DNA from: Yersinia enterocolitica | GTDB lineage: Bacteria; Pseudomonadota; Gammaproteobacteria; Enterobacterales; Enterobacteriaceae | DNA: 64,000 nt | NCBI GenBank assembly: GCA_002082245.2 | Contig: NBTC02000002.1 | Coordinates: forward strand, 3,348,001-3,412,000 | Direction: 5' to 3' | Part shown: positions 54,147 through 64,000 of the stretch, in pieces | Layout of the letters: each line of letters begins with the position of its first letter | How positions within the stretch are numbered: the first letter of the stretch is position 1 | Translations under genes and position numbers: made by a program | The notes under the pieces: generated by a model | Told to the model about the DNA's origin: nothing | Database searches by the model: none | Seen by the model: the letters and a program-made list of their open reading frames with translations, nothing else

Positions 54147-55115
54147 ATGAGTTCCCAAGCTATCCAGACAAAACGCTGGTTCAGTAAAGAATGGTTATTA
54201 GAACAAAAATCACTGATTGCGCTGCTGGTGCTGATTGCTGTGGTTTCGTCACTAAGCCCGAACTTCTTTACCCTAAATAACATGTTTAACATTCTCCAGC
54301 AGACTTCTGTCAATGCCATTATGGCGGTGGGTATGACGCTGGTTATCCTGACATCCGGTATTGATTTGTCTGTCGGGTCATTATTGGCACTGACTGGCGC
54401 AGTAGCGGCATCTATTGTTGGGTTGGAAGTGAATGCTTTGGTTGCCGTCGCAGCTGCATTGGCGTTAGGGGCATTTATTGGTGCCATAACCGGGGTCATT
54501 GTCGCTAAAGGTAAGGTACAAGCGTTCATTGCCACTCTGGTCATGATGCTGTTATTACGTGGCGTTACTATGGTTTACACCAATGGTAGCCCAGTAAATA
54601 CCGGTTTTACTGATGTGGCTGATACTTTTGGCTGGTTCGGTATCGGGCGCCCATTGGGTATACCAACACCAATCTGGTTGATGGCTATCGTCTTTATTGC
54701 TGTGTGGTACATGTTGCACCACACTCGCCTGGGCCGCTATATCTACGCATTGGGTGGCAATGAGTCAGCAACACGGCTCTCTGGTATTAGCGTAGATAAA
54801 GTTAAGATTATTGTTTATTCATTATGTGGATTGTTAGCGGCACTGGCTGGGATTATCGAAGTGGCCCGCCTGTCGTCGGCACAACCTACAGCCGGTACTG
54901 GCTATGAACTGGATGCAATCGCAGCCGTGGTTCTTGGGGGTACCAGCCTTGCTGGGGGTAAGGGGCGGATCGTCGGCACCCTGATTGGCGCGTTAATCCT
55001 CGGCTTTTTAAATAACGGTTTGAATTTATTGGGTGTCTCCTCTTACTACCAAATGATCGTAAAGGCAGTGGTTATCCTGCTGGCGGTATTGGTAGACAAT
55101 AAAAGCAGCAAATAA
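54147..55115 (+). CDS. rbsC: Ribose ABC transporter permease RbsC
   Basis: The 322-aa permease has about ten membrane helices. Signatures are NAIMAVGMTLVILTSGIDLSVGS, YIYALGGNESATRLSGISVD and VVLGGTSLAGGKGRIVGTL. It forms the channel for ribose with RbsA and RbsB. It starts 71 bp after rbsA because of the ERIC remnant; these genes are nearly contiguous in E. coli. Confidence 0.96.
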   Translation: MSSQAIQTKRWFSKEWLLEQKSLIALLVLIAVVSSLSPNFFTLNNMFNILQQTSVNAIMAVGMTLVILTSGIDLSVGSLLALTGAVAASIVGLEVNALVAVAAALALGAFIGAITGVIVAKGKVQAFIATLVMMLLLRGVTMVYTNGSPVNTGFTDVADTFGWFGIGRPLGIPTPIWLMAIVFIAVWYMLHHTRLGRYIYALGGNESATRLSGISVDKVKIIVYSLCGLLAALAGIIEVARLSSAQPTAGTGYELDAIAAVVLGGTSLAGGKGRIVGTLIGALILGFLNNGLNLLGVSSYYQMIVKAVVILLAVLVDNKSSK

Positions 55116-55144
55116 CCTCCTAACTCCCTACAGGAATTGCGACC

Positions 55145-56032
55145 ATGAAAATGAAGAAACTAGCTACCTTGATCTCTGTTGTTGCCCTGAGCGCCACCGT
55201 AAGTGCTAACGCACTGGCAAAAGACACCATCGCACTGGTAGTTTCCACGTTGAATAATCCGTTCTTTGTTTCAATGAAAGACGGCGCGCAAAAAGAAGCG
55301 GATAAACTCGGCTATAACCTGGTGGTATTGGATTCTCAAAATAACCCAGCGAAAGAACTGGCTAACGTGCAGGATCTGACGGTTCGCGGCACCAAACTGT
55401 TGCTGATTAACCCAACTGATTCCGATGCAGTCGGTAACGCAGTCAAAATGGCAAATAAGGCCAATATCCCGGTTATCACACTCGACCGTTTGGCAAACTC
55501 TGGCACTGTGGTGAGTCACGTTGCCTCCGATAACCGTTTTGGTGGCAAAATGGCCGGTGATTTCATTGCCAAAAAATTGGGTAATGATGCCAAAGTGATT
55601 CAGTTGGAAGGGATTGCGGGGGCGTCTGCGGCCCGTGAACGTGGTGAAGGCTTCAAGCAGTCAATGGATCAACATAAATTCCAACTGTTAGCCAGCCAAC
55701 CTGCTGATTTTGATCGTACTAAAGGTTTGAATGTGATGCAGAACCTGCTGACCGCCCACCCGAATGTTCAGGCTGTATTCGCACAGAACGACGAGATGGC
55801 ACTGGGCGCACTGCGTGCCTTGCAAACAGCCGGTAAAGCCGATGTGCTAGTGGTTGGTTTTGATGGCACCGACGACGGTCTTAAAGCCGTTCAAGGCGGC
55901 AAACTGGGCGCAACTATCGCTCAACGCCCTGACCAGATTGGTGTTATTGGCGTGCAAACCGCTGATAAAGTATTGAAAGGCGAGAAAGTGCAGGCCGTTA
56001 TCCCGGTTGATTTGAAATTAGTGACTAAATAA
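55145..56032 (+). CDS. rbsB: Periplasmic ribose-binding protein RbsB
   Basis: The 295-aa precursor has a signal peptide ([20 protein letters not shown], cleavage before [10 protein letters not shown]). The family-1 periplasmic fold is marked by [35 protein letters not shown] and [18 protein letters not shown]. It binds ribose for RbsAC and can serve the Trg chemoreceptor in E. coli. Confidence 0.97.
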   Translation: MKMKKLATLISVVALSATVSANALAKDTIALVVSTLNNPFFVSMKDGAQKEADKLGYNLVVLDSQNNPAKELANVQDLTVRGTKLLLINPTDSDAVGNAVKMANKANIPVITLDRLANSGTVVSHVASDNRFGGKMAGDFIAKKLGNDAKVIQLEGIAGASAARERGEGFKQSMDQHKFQLLASQPADFDRTKGLNVMQNLLTAHPNVQAVFAQNDEMALGALRALQTAGKADVLVVGFDGTDDGLKAVQGGKLGATIAQRPDQIGVIGVQTADKVLKGEKVQAVIPVDLKLVTK

Positions 56033-56122
56033 TATCGAAAAGCAGGGCATATAACGCCGCTACCCTAAAACGGAAAACAAAACGTTACGGGTGGCGGTGT
56101 CATTCACAAAGGAATAAATACG

Positions 56123-57049
56123 ATGAAAACAGGCAAACTGGTGGTCTTGGGCAGCATCAATGCCGACCATATTCTGAATGTTGAGCAGTTTCCGCGCCCA
56201 GGTGAAACGGTGATCGGGAAGCAGTATAAAGTGGCGTTTGGTGGCAAAGGTGCTAACCAGGCGGTAGCTGCTGGCCGTAGCGGAGCAAACATCGCGTTTA
56301 TTGCCTGTGTGGGTAAAGATGATATTGGTGACCGGGTGCGCCAGCAATTAGCCAACGATAACATTGATACTGCGCCAATCGAGGCTGTAGCGGATACCAC
56401 AACCGGTGTTGCTTTGATTTTCGTGAATGGTGAAGGCGAAAACGTCATTGGTATCAATGCCGGTGCTAACTCGGCAGTTACACCTGAATATCTTGGTCGC
56501 TACCAGCAGCAAGTTATCGATGCAGATGCATTATTGATGCAACTGGAATCACCACTTGAGACAGTTATTGCTGCCGCTAAATTGGCGAAGCTGCATCAAA
56601 CACAGGTTATTCTTAATCCGGCACCAGCTCGTGAATTACCGGACGAGCTATTAACGCTGGTGGATATGATTACTCCGAATGAAACAGAAGCCGAGCGTTT
56701 AACGGGGATTCATATTGATCAGGATGATGACGCAGCGCAAGCAGCGCAAATTCTGCATGATAAAGGCATCGCTACCGTAATCATTACATTGGGTAGCCGT
56801 GGCGTATGGCTTAGTGAACAAGGTAAAGGGAAATTGGTTGCCGGGTTCAAGGTTAACGCCGTAGATACTATTGCTGCTGGTGATACATTCAATGGCGCAT
56901 TATTAACTGCGTTATTGGAAGGTCAGATAATGGACTCAGCAGTACGTTTTGCTCACGCAGCAGCCGCTATCGCGGTGACTCGCCCCGGCGCGCAGCCCTC
57001 TATTCCGTGGCGTGCAGAGATAGACAGTTTCCTACAAGGCCAGGTATAA
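56123..57049 (+). CDS. rbsK: Ribokinase RbsK
   Basis: The 308-aa PfkB-family sugar kinase has [37 protein letters not shown], and catalytic Asp in [20 protein letters not shown]. It phosphorylates ribose to ribose-5-phosphate. Length is close to E. coli (309). It is 90 bp after rbsB. Confidence 0.97.
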   Translation: MKTGKLVVLGSINADHILNVEQFPRPGETVIGKQYKVAFGGKGANQAVAAGRSGANIAFIACVGKDDIGDRVRQQLANDNIDTAPIEAVADTTTGVALIFVNGEGENVIGINAGANSAVTPEYLGRYQQQVIDADALLMQLESPLETVIAAAKLAKLHQTQVILNPAPARELPDELLTLVDMITPNETEAERLTGIHIDQDDDAAQAAQILHDKGIATVIITLGSRGVWLSEQGKGKLVAGFKVNAVDTIAAGDTFNGALLTALLEGQIMDSAVRFAHAAAAIAVTRPGAQPSIPWRAEIDSFLQGQV

Positions 57050-57051
57050 CT

Positions 57052-58053
57052 TTGGCCACCATGAAAGACGTCGCCCGCCTGGCGGGTGTATCTACGTCAA
57101 CAGTCTCACATGTTATTAATAAAAACCGCTTTGTCAGTGATCCTATTCGCGACAAAGTGCTGGCTGCTATCAAACAGCTCAACTATGCCCCTTCAGCACT
57201 GGCTCGTAGTTTGAAACTCAATCAAACCCGTACCATTGGTATGTTGGTTACCGCCAGTAGCAACCCATTTTATGCTGAAGTAGTCCGTGGCGTGGAGCGC
57301 AGTTGCTATGAGCGTGGTTACAGTTTGATTCTATGCAATACCGAAGGCGATATCGATCGCATGAGCCGTAGCATTGAAACTCTGATGCAAAAGCGCGTCG
57401 ATGGTCTGCTACTGATGTGCACTGAAAATCACCGCCCTTCTCAAGATATTCTGCGTTGCTACCCGTCATTACCGATAATCATGATGGATTGGGCACCCTT
57501 TGAGGGCGTCAATGACGTGATTCAGGATAATTCATTATTGGGTGGCGAAATGGCAACCTCATATTTGATTGCCAGAGGCTATACCCGAATTGCCTGTATT
57601 GCTGGCCCACAAGATAAAACCCCTGCCAAAGAACGTTTGGAAGGGTACCGTCAGGCTATGGATCGCGCAGGTTTACCTATTCCATCCGGTTATGAAGTTG
57701 CCGGTGATTTTGAATTTTGTGGCGGTTTAGTCGCCATGAAACAGTTGCTTGCGCTACCGGAACCGCCAGAAGCGGTATTTACCAGTAATGATGCGATGGC
57801 TGTTGGGGTTTATCAGGCATTGCATCAGGCGGGGTTATCGATACCACAAGATATGGCGGTTATTGGTTACGATGATATTGAAATCGCACAATATATGACA
57901 CCGCCATTGACCACTATCCATCAACCAAAAGACTCCCTTGGTGAACTGGCTATTGATACACTGATTCATCGATTGAATAACCCGGAAGCGGAACCACAAG
58001 TTCTGATTCTCACTCCCGAGCTAATCGAGCGGGGATCGGTGGTCAGTTGTTAA
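57052..58053 (+). CDS. rbsR: Ribose operon repressor RbsR (LacI family, TTG start)
   Basis: The 333-aa LacI-family repressor has an N-terminal HTH ([20 protein letters not shown]) and hinge [12 protein letters not shown], then a periplasmic-binding-like effector domain ([20 protein letters not shown]). The start is most likely TTG at 57052, three bases after the rbsK stop: AGG lies eight bases before it and E. coli RbsR starts MATMKDVAR at the same point. ATG at 57061 is the alternative. It should bind the two palindromes before rbsD. Confidence 0.95.
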   Translation: MATMKDVARLAGVSTSTVSHVINKNRFVSDPIRDKVLAAIKQLNYAPSALARSLKLNQTRTIGMLVTASSNPFYAEVVRGVERSCYERGYSLILCNTEGDIDRMSRSIETLMQKRVDGLLLMCTENHRPSQDILRCYPSLPIIMMDWAPFEGVNDVIQDNSLLGGEMATSYLIARGYTRIACIAGPQDKTPAKERLEGYRQAMDRAGLPIPSGYEVAGDFEFCGGLVAMKQLLALPEPPEAVFTSNDAMAVGVYQALHQAGLSIPQDMAVIGYDDIEIAQYMTPPLTTIHQPKDSLGELAIDTLIHRLNNPEAEPQVLILTPELIERGSVVSC

Positions 58054-59474
58054 ACTTCACTCTCCGCAGGTTGTGTGGCTTTTTTGCTATTACGGCCTTG
58101 AATTAGATTGTCGCCATCATTTGGTTTCAGTAATAAGAACACCATGGATGAAAGTAATGTCACTATTCCCATTGTAATAAAGGTGTAGTGGAAGTGATCG
58201 ACATTGCCACCAAACGATAACCCATCATAAAACCGCAATACCACCGCACTAATGGCAACGCCAAAGCTAATGGCCAGTTGTTGGGTTACCGCCAAAACAC
58301 TGTTACCTGAGCTGGCATTGTTATCGGTTAAGTCAGCCAGTGTGATGGTATTCATCGCAGTGAACTGTGTCGACATTGCCATCCCCAAGACAAACAGCGG
58401 CAATATCATCATCCACGGCGACATGCCCGGTGATTGCAGCGCAAATAGCGCAATCAGCACTCCGATAATAACCGTAATACCTACCAATACAGTCCTATAA
58501 CCCAGTGAACGTAATACTTGAGTAACGGCAGATTTTGCCATCATCGAACCAATGGCGGTTGGGGCCATCATACAACCGGCAATAATAGCGGAATAGCCAA
58601 ATCCGACCTGCAACATCAGTGGCATTAGGAAAGGAACGCAGCCAGTCCCTAAACGCGAGGCCACGTTACCGGCAATCCCAACCGAGAATGTTCGGTTTTT
58701 AAATAGCGGTAAACCAATCAATGGATTTGGATGACCTTTGGCGTGGAATATATAGAAGAGCAACATCAATAAACCACTCAGTAACACCGTGACTGGCAGA
58801 TAGCTGGCGATATCCGGTCGGCCCATTATCTCCAGACTTACGGATATCAGGACCAAACTGCTACCAAATAGCAGGAAACCGATAATATCAAAGGCACGTT
58901 TAGGCATGGTGAAGTCCGGCATATATTTACGGGCATAAAAGATGCCCAGTAAGCCGATAGGAATATTAAGGATAAAGATCCAATGCCAAGTGGTATAGGT
59001 CACCAGTAATCCACCTAATAGTGGCCCCATCACCGGGCCGACTAACCCTGGGATAGTGACAAAATTCAGAACCGGCAATAATTCACTGCGTGGGTAAGCC
59101 CTGATCAGCGCAAGCCGGGCCACAGGCATCATCATTGCGCCACCCACCCCTTGAATAACTCGGGAGGCCACCAGAAAAGCCAATGAATCTGAAAGTGCAC
59201 ACAGTAATGACCCTAGCGTAAATAGAGATACAGCCAGAATGAATACCCGTCGGGTACCAAAACGGTCCGCTAGCCAGCCACTCACTGGAATCAACATCGC
59301 GACCGTCAGGGTATAGCTGATAATTGCTGACTGCATGGTCAGTGGTGAGCGGTTAAGGCTTTCAGCAATTGATGGGAGTGCCGTATTCAGTATGGTGGCA
59401 TCCAAAGCCTGCATAAAGAAGGCCATGGCAGCTAGCCAAGGAAGGCCCGCCATACTGCGTGCAGATTTTATCAT
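58050..59474 (-). CDS. hsrA: MFS (DHA2) transporter HsrA
   Basis: The 474-aa transporter of the 14-helix drug:H+ antiporter family has the motif [16 protein letters not shown] early, [20 protein letters not shown] (motif A) and [20 protein letters not shown] (motif C region). Gene order rbsR-hsrA-yieP-rrn and length agree with E. coli HsrA (YieO, 475 aa); the substrate is not known. Its stop overlaps the convergent rbsR by four bases. Confidence 0.9.
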   Translation of the reverse strand: MIKSARSMAGLPWLAAMAFFMQALDATILNTALPSIAESLNRSPLTMQSAIISYTLTVAMLIPVSGWLADRFGTRRVFILAVSLFTLGSLLCALSDSLAFLVASRVIQGVGGAMMMPVARLALIRAYPRSELLPVLNFVTIPGLVGPVMGPLLGGLLVTYTTWHWIFILNIPIGLLGIFYARKYMPDFTMPKRAFDIIGFLLFGSSLVLISVSLEIMGRPDIASYLPVTVLLSGLLMLLFYIFHAKGHPNPLIGLPLFKNRTFSVGIAGNVASRLGTGCVPFLMPLMLQVGFGYSAIIAGCMMAPTAIGSMMAKSAVTQVLRSLGYRTVLVGITVIIGVLIALFALQSPGMSPWMMILPLFVLGMAMSTQFTAMNTITLADLTDNNASSGNSVLAVTQQLAISFGVAISAVVLRFYDGLSFGGNVDHFHYTFITMGIVTLLSSMVFLLLKPNDGDNLIQGRNSKKATQPAESEV

Positions 59475-59541
59475 TGTTCGTCCTGATTATAGGGGTGAGT
59501 GTGAGCACCTTCTTTATATATATAGATAGAACAGCTAGCCG

Positions 59542-60231
59542 TTAATTTTTATCTGTTAATAATACCTGACATGCCAGCAAGGCTCCCTGACTGTCACCTG
59601 CCAAAATTGTATCAACAATATCCTGATGGTATTGCAGCTTAATCACTTCATCGCCGGTAATGGCGCGAAAATAGCTGTGATAAACCGAACTGAACAAATT
59701 GGCGAAAGAGGTCAAAAACGGATTACCACTGGCTTCATATATTAACTGATGAAATTGAGCATCCACTTGAATCCATTTTTCACGATTAAAGTGAGTATCT
59801 AACGCACGCATCTCTGCAATCAGTGATGCTAACAATGCTCGCTGTTGCTCATTGGCATTAATGGCTGCCAATGAACAGGCTTGAGGCTCAAGTGAGGTTC
59901 TTAATATAAGGAAGTGTTGCATCACTTGATCGAAATTCTCTCTGTTCAGCCACCAAGTGAGTAACTCCTGATCAAGGTAGTTCCAATTTGTTTGTGGCAT
60001 CACTCGGGTACCAATGCGTGGGCGGGGTAATAACATCCCTTTTGCTGCCAGCATCTTTACTGCTTCACGAACGGCAGTACGACTAACACCAAATTGCTCC
60101 CCCAACTCTATCTCACCAGGCAGTATGCTGCCGGCTGCATATTCTCCGGCGAGAATTCGCTGGCCAATCTTCTCAGCCAACAGGTAAGAGAGATTTCGCT
60201 GGGCGGCCTGTTGTTGGGTATTTAGTTGCAT
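59542..60231 (-). CDS. yieP: GntR-family regulator YieP
   Basis: The 229-aa protein has an N-terminal GntR winged helix (PGEIELGEQFGVSRTAVREAVKMLAAKG, RPRIGTRV) and a C-terminal FCD (FadR-type) helical ligand domain (HFLILRTSLEPQACSLAA, DAQFHQLIYEASGNPFL). E. coli YieP is a repressor of the adjacent hsrA and of other genes. It sits directly upstream of hsrA on the same strand. Confidence 0.92.
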   Translation of the reverse strand: MQLNTQQQAAQRNLSYLLAEKIGQRILAGEYAAGSILPGEIELGEQFGVSRTAVREAVKMLAAKGMLLPRPRIGTRVMPQTNWNYLDQELLTWWLNRENFDQVMQHFLILRTSLEPQACSLAAINANEQQRALLASLIAEMRALDTHFNREKWIQVDAQFHQLIYEASGNPFLTSFANLFSSVYHSYFRAITGDEVIKLQYHQDIVDTILAGDSQGALLACQVLLTDKN

Positions 60232-60783
60232 GGTGATTTGTCCTATCTGTCTTCTTATATATCTATTTTACTCTACTGTTTAACACTGGTAGTGAATGTT
60301 TAGCTTAATAATTGTTTAAACATTGGTCTTTTAGCCTATTTTTGCTGAAATAAAACGCGGTTGAAAAGTTTTTTCAAATTAGGGGTTGCAGGCTGTCAGG
60401 AACTCCCTATAATGCGCCTCCACTGACCGGGAACAACGAAACAGACTTCGCCGGGTCAGGAAGCGAAAAGAATGATTTTGACTTCGAAAGAAACCAAAGA
60501 AACTCTTGACTCTTCAGCGGGAAAGCGTATTATCTGCCTCCCGCGTTACCGTAAGATTCGCCGAAAGGCAAACGGGTAACGAACGCTCTTTAACAATTTA
60601 TCAGACAATCTGTGTGGGCACTCGCAAGACGATATCGAAGCCTGTTTCGGCAGGCAGAAGAAATATCAAAGTCTTGAAGAGTGACCAAAGCAGTACACAT
60701 TTGAACTTCGGTTCGAATGCATATTTGCAGAAAGTAATCTTTGAGCATCGCTGCTTTTATTAGCAGCAAATCAAACAAATCTT
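60232..60783 (+). promoter_or_regulatory. rRNA operon promoter and leader region
   Basis: P1: TTGCAG (60386) - 16 bp - TATAAT (60408) with the GC-rich discriminator GCGCC. P2: TTGACT (60506) - 16 bp - TATTAT (60528). The AT-rich stretch before P1 is the UP-element and Fis region. The boxA antitermination sequence CGCTCTTTAACA is at 60584-60595. The yieP promoter also lies at the left end. Confidence 0.9.
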
Positions 60784-62325
<1,542 letters not shown>

Positions 62326-62523
62326 CCTAACGATACGCATTGCGTAGTGTCCACACAGATTGTCTGATGAATGTAAATGAGCAAGAGCACCTGTTGATGA
62401 GGGTGATGATTGTGTAATAAGACCTCGGTATCGAGTTTTTACTGCATCAGTCGTTCGAATGTGTCACCACATTTTCACCTTTACACAAAAATACTGAATC
62501 AGTGATTCAGTAGAAATTTTTGT

Positions 62524-62599
62524 GTCCCCATCGTCTAGAGGCCTAGGACACTGCCCTTTCACGGCTGTAACAGGGGTTCGAATCCCCTTGGGGACGCCA
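62524..62599 (+). tRNA. tRNA-Glu (anticodon TTC) in the 16S-23S spacer
   Basis: 76 nt including CCA: acceptor GTCCCCA/TGGGGAC, D-loop, anticodon loop CCTTTCACG with TTC, T-loop GTTCGAATC. A single tRNA-Glu spacer marks this as the Glu-type rrn operon. Confidence 0.97.
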
Positions 62600-62957
62600 C
62601 TCCGATAATGTGTGAAAGACATTATCAACTGAATATCTTAAAGATGACTTTAACGAGTCGTGTTTAAGATATTGCTCTTTAACAATCTGGAACAAGCTGA
62701 AAATTGAAACATTACAGCCGAAATTTATCTCTCCGTAGATGTACTGAGATAAAGAGTAACCTGTAATAGAGTCTCTCAAATAATCGCAATGCCAATGGGT
62801 AATCATTGTTGCAGTGTGAGCGAGAAGACACTCAGCAAGGCGTACAGCGCACAGCAACCGGAGTGAACTTAACGTTCATGAGGATTGCGCGCACTGCACA
62901 ACATAGCAGAGTGTGTTCACAGCCACACCAATAACGAAAAACACCTTTGGGTTGTGA
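62600..62957 (+). other. 16S-23S spacer after tRNA-Glu
   Basis: Contains a second boxA (TGCTCTTTAACA at 62673-62684) and the sequences flanking the 23S RNA that pair for RNase III processing. No gene. Confidence 0.8.

Positions 62958-64000
<1,043 letters not shown>

Overview
The window is a chromosomal segment of an enterobacterium, most likely a Yersinia species. The evidence is the conserved gene order around the replication origin (pst-phoU, glmS-glmU, atp operon, rsmG-mnmG-oriC-mioC-asnC, asnA, viaA-ravA-kup, rbsDACBKR-hsrA-yieP-rrn), protein matches to the E. coli homologues at near-identical lengths, and many ERIC repeats. The species cannot be fixed from the sequence alone.

Layout: 1-1.7 kb holds a two-component system (kinase cut by the window edge, plus a FixJ/TtrR-type regulator). 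A secreted DUF336/GlcG-like protein follows, then adeP and yieH. At 4.8-7.4 kb lies an amino-acid ABC importer with two permeases and a binding protein but no ATPase. A bactofilin-like membrane protein precedes phoU-pstBACS, whose promoter carries two Pho boxes.

From about 13.8 to 28.8 kb, between pstS and glmS, lies an accessory island of eight co-oriented genes of no recognised system. One encodes a Hint (autoprocessing) protein. At least four, probably six, are large cytosolic-looking paralogues built from shared beta-rich modules. One is a two-part protein whose C-terminal half looks like a terpene cyclase and carries a DIDDTA motif. The island ends 26 bp past the glmS stop codon in a Tn7-like terminus (TGTGGGCGGATGAAATAG read away from glmS), exactly the attTn7 position. 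No tns genes and no clear left end are visible. This is the main candidate for an undescribed system.

From 28.8 kb the chromosome is conventional: glmS, glmU, the full atpIBEFHAGDC operon, rsmG, mnmG, a complete oriC (three 13-mers and DnaA boxes), mioC, asnC, asnA, a DUF1345 protein, viaA, ravA, kup, and the ribose operon with two LacI-type operators. It ends with hsrA, yieP and an rRNA operon (16S, tRNA-Glu, start of 23S).

ERIC-type repeats and shorter derivatives lie in many native intergenic gaps, including two inside the atp operon. None was seen in the island. Two copies appear to supply the last codons and stop of the adjoining gene (response regulator, rbsA).
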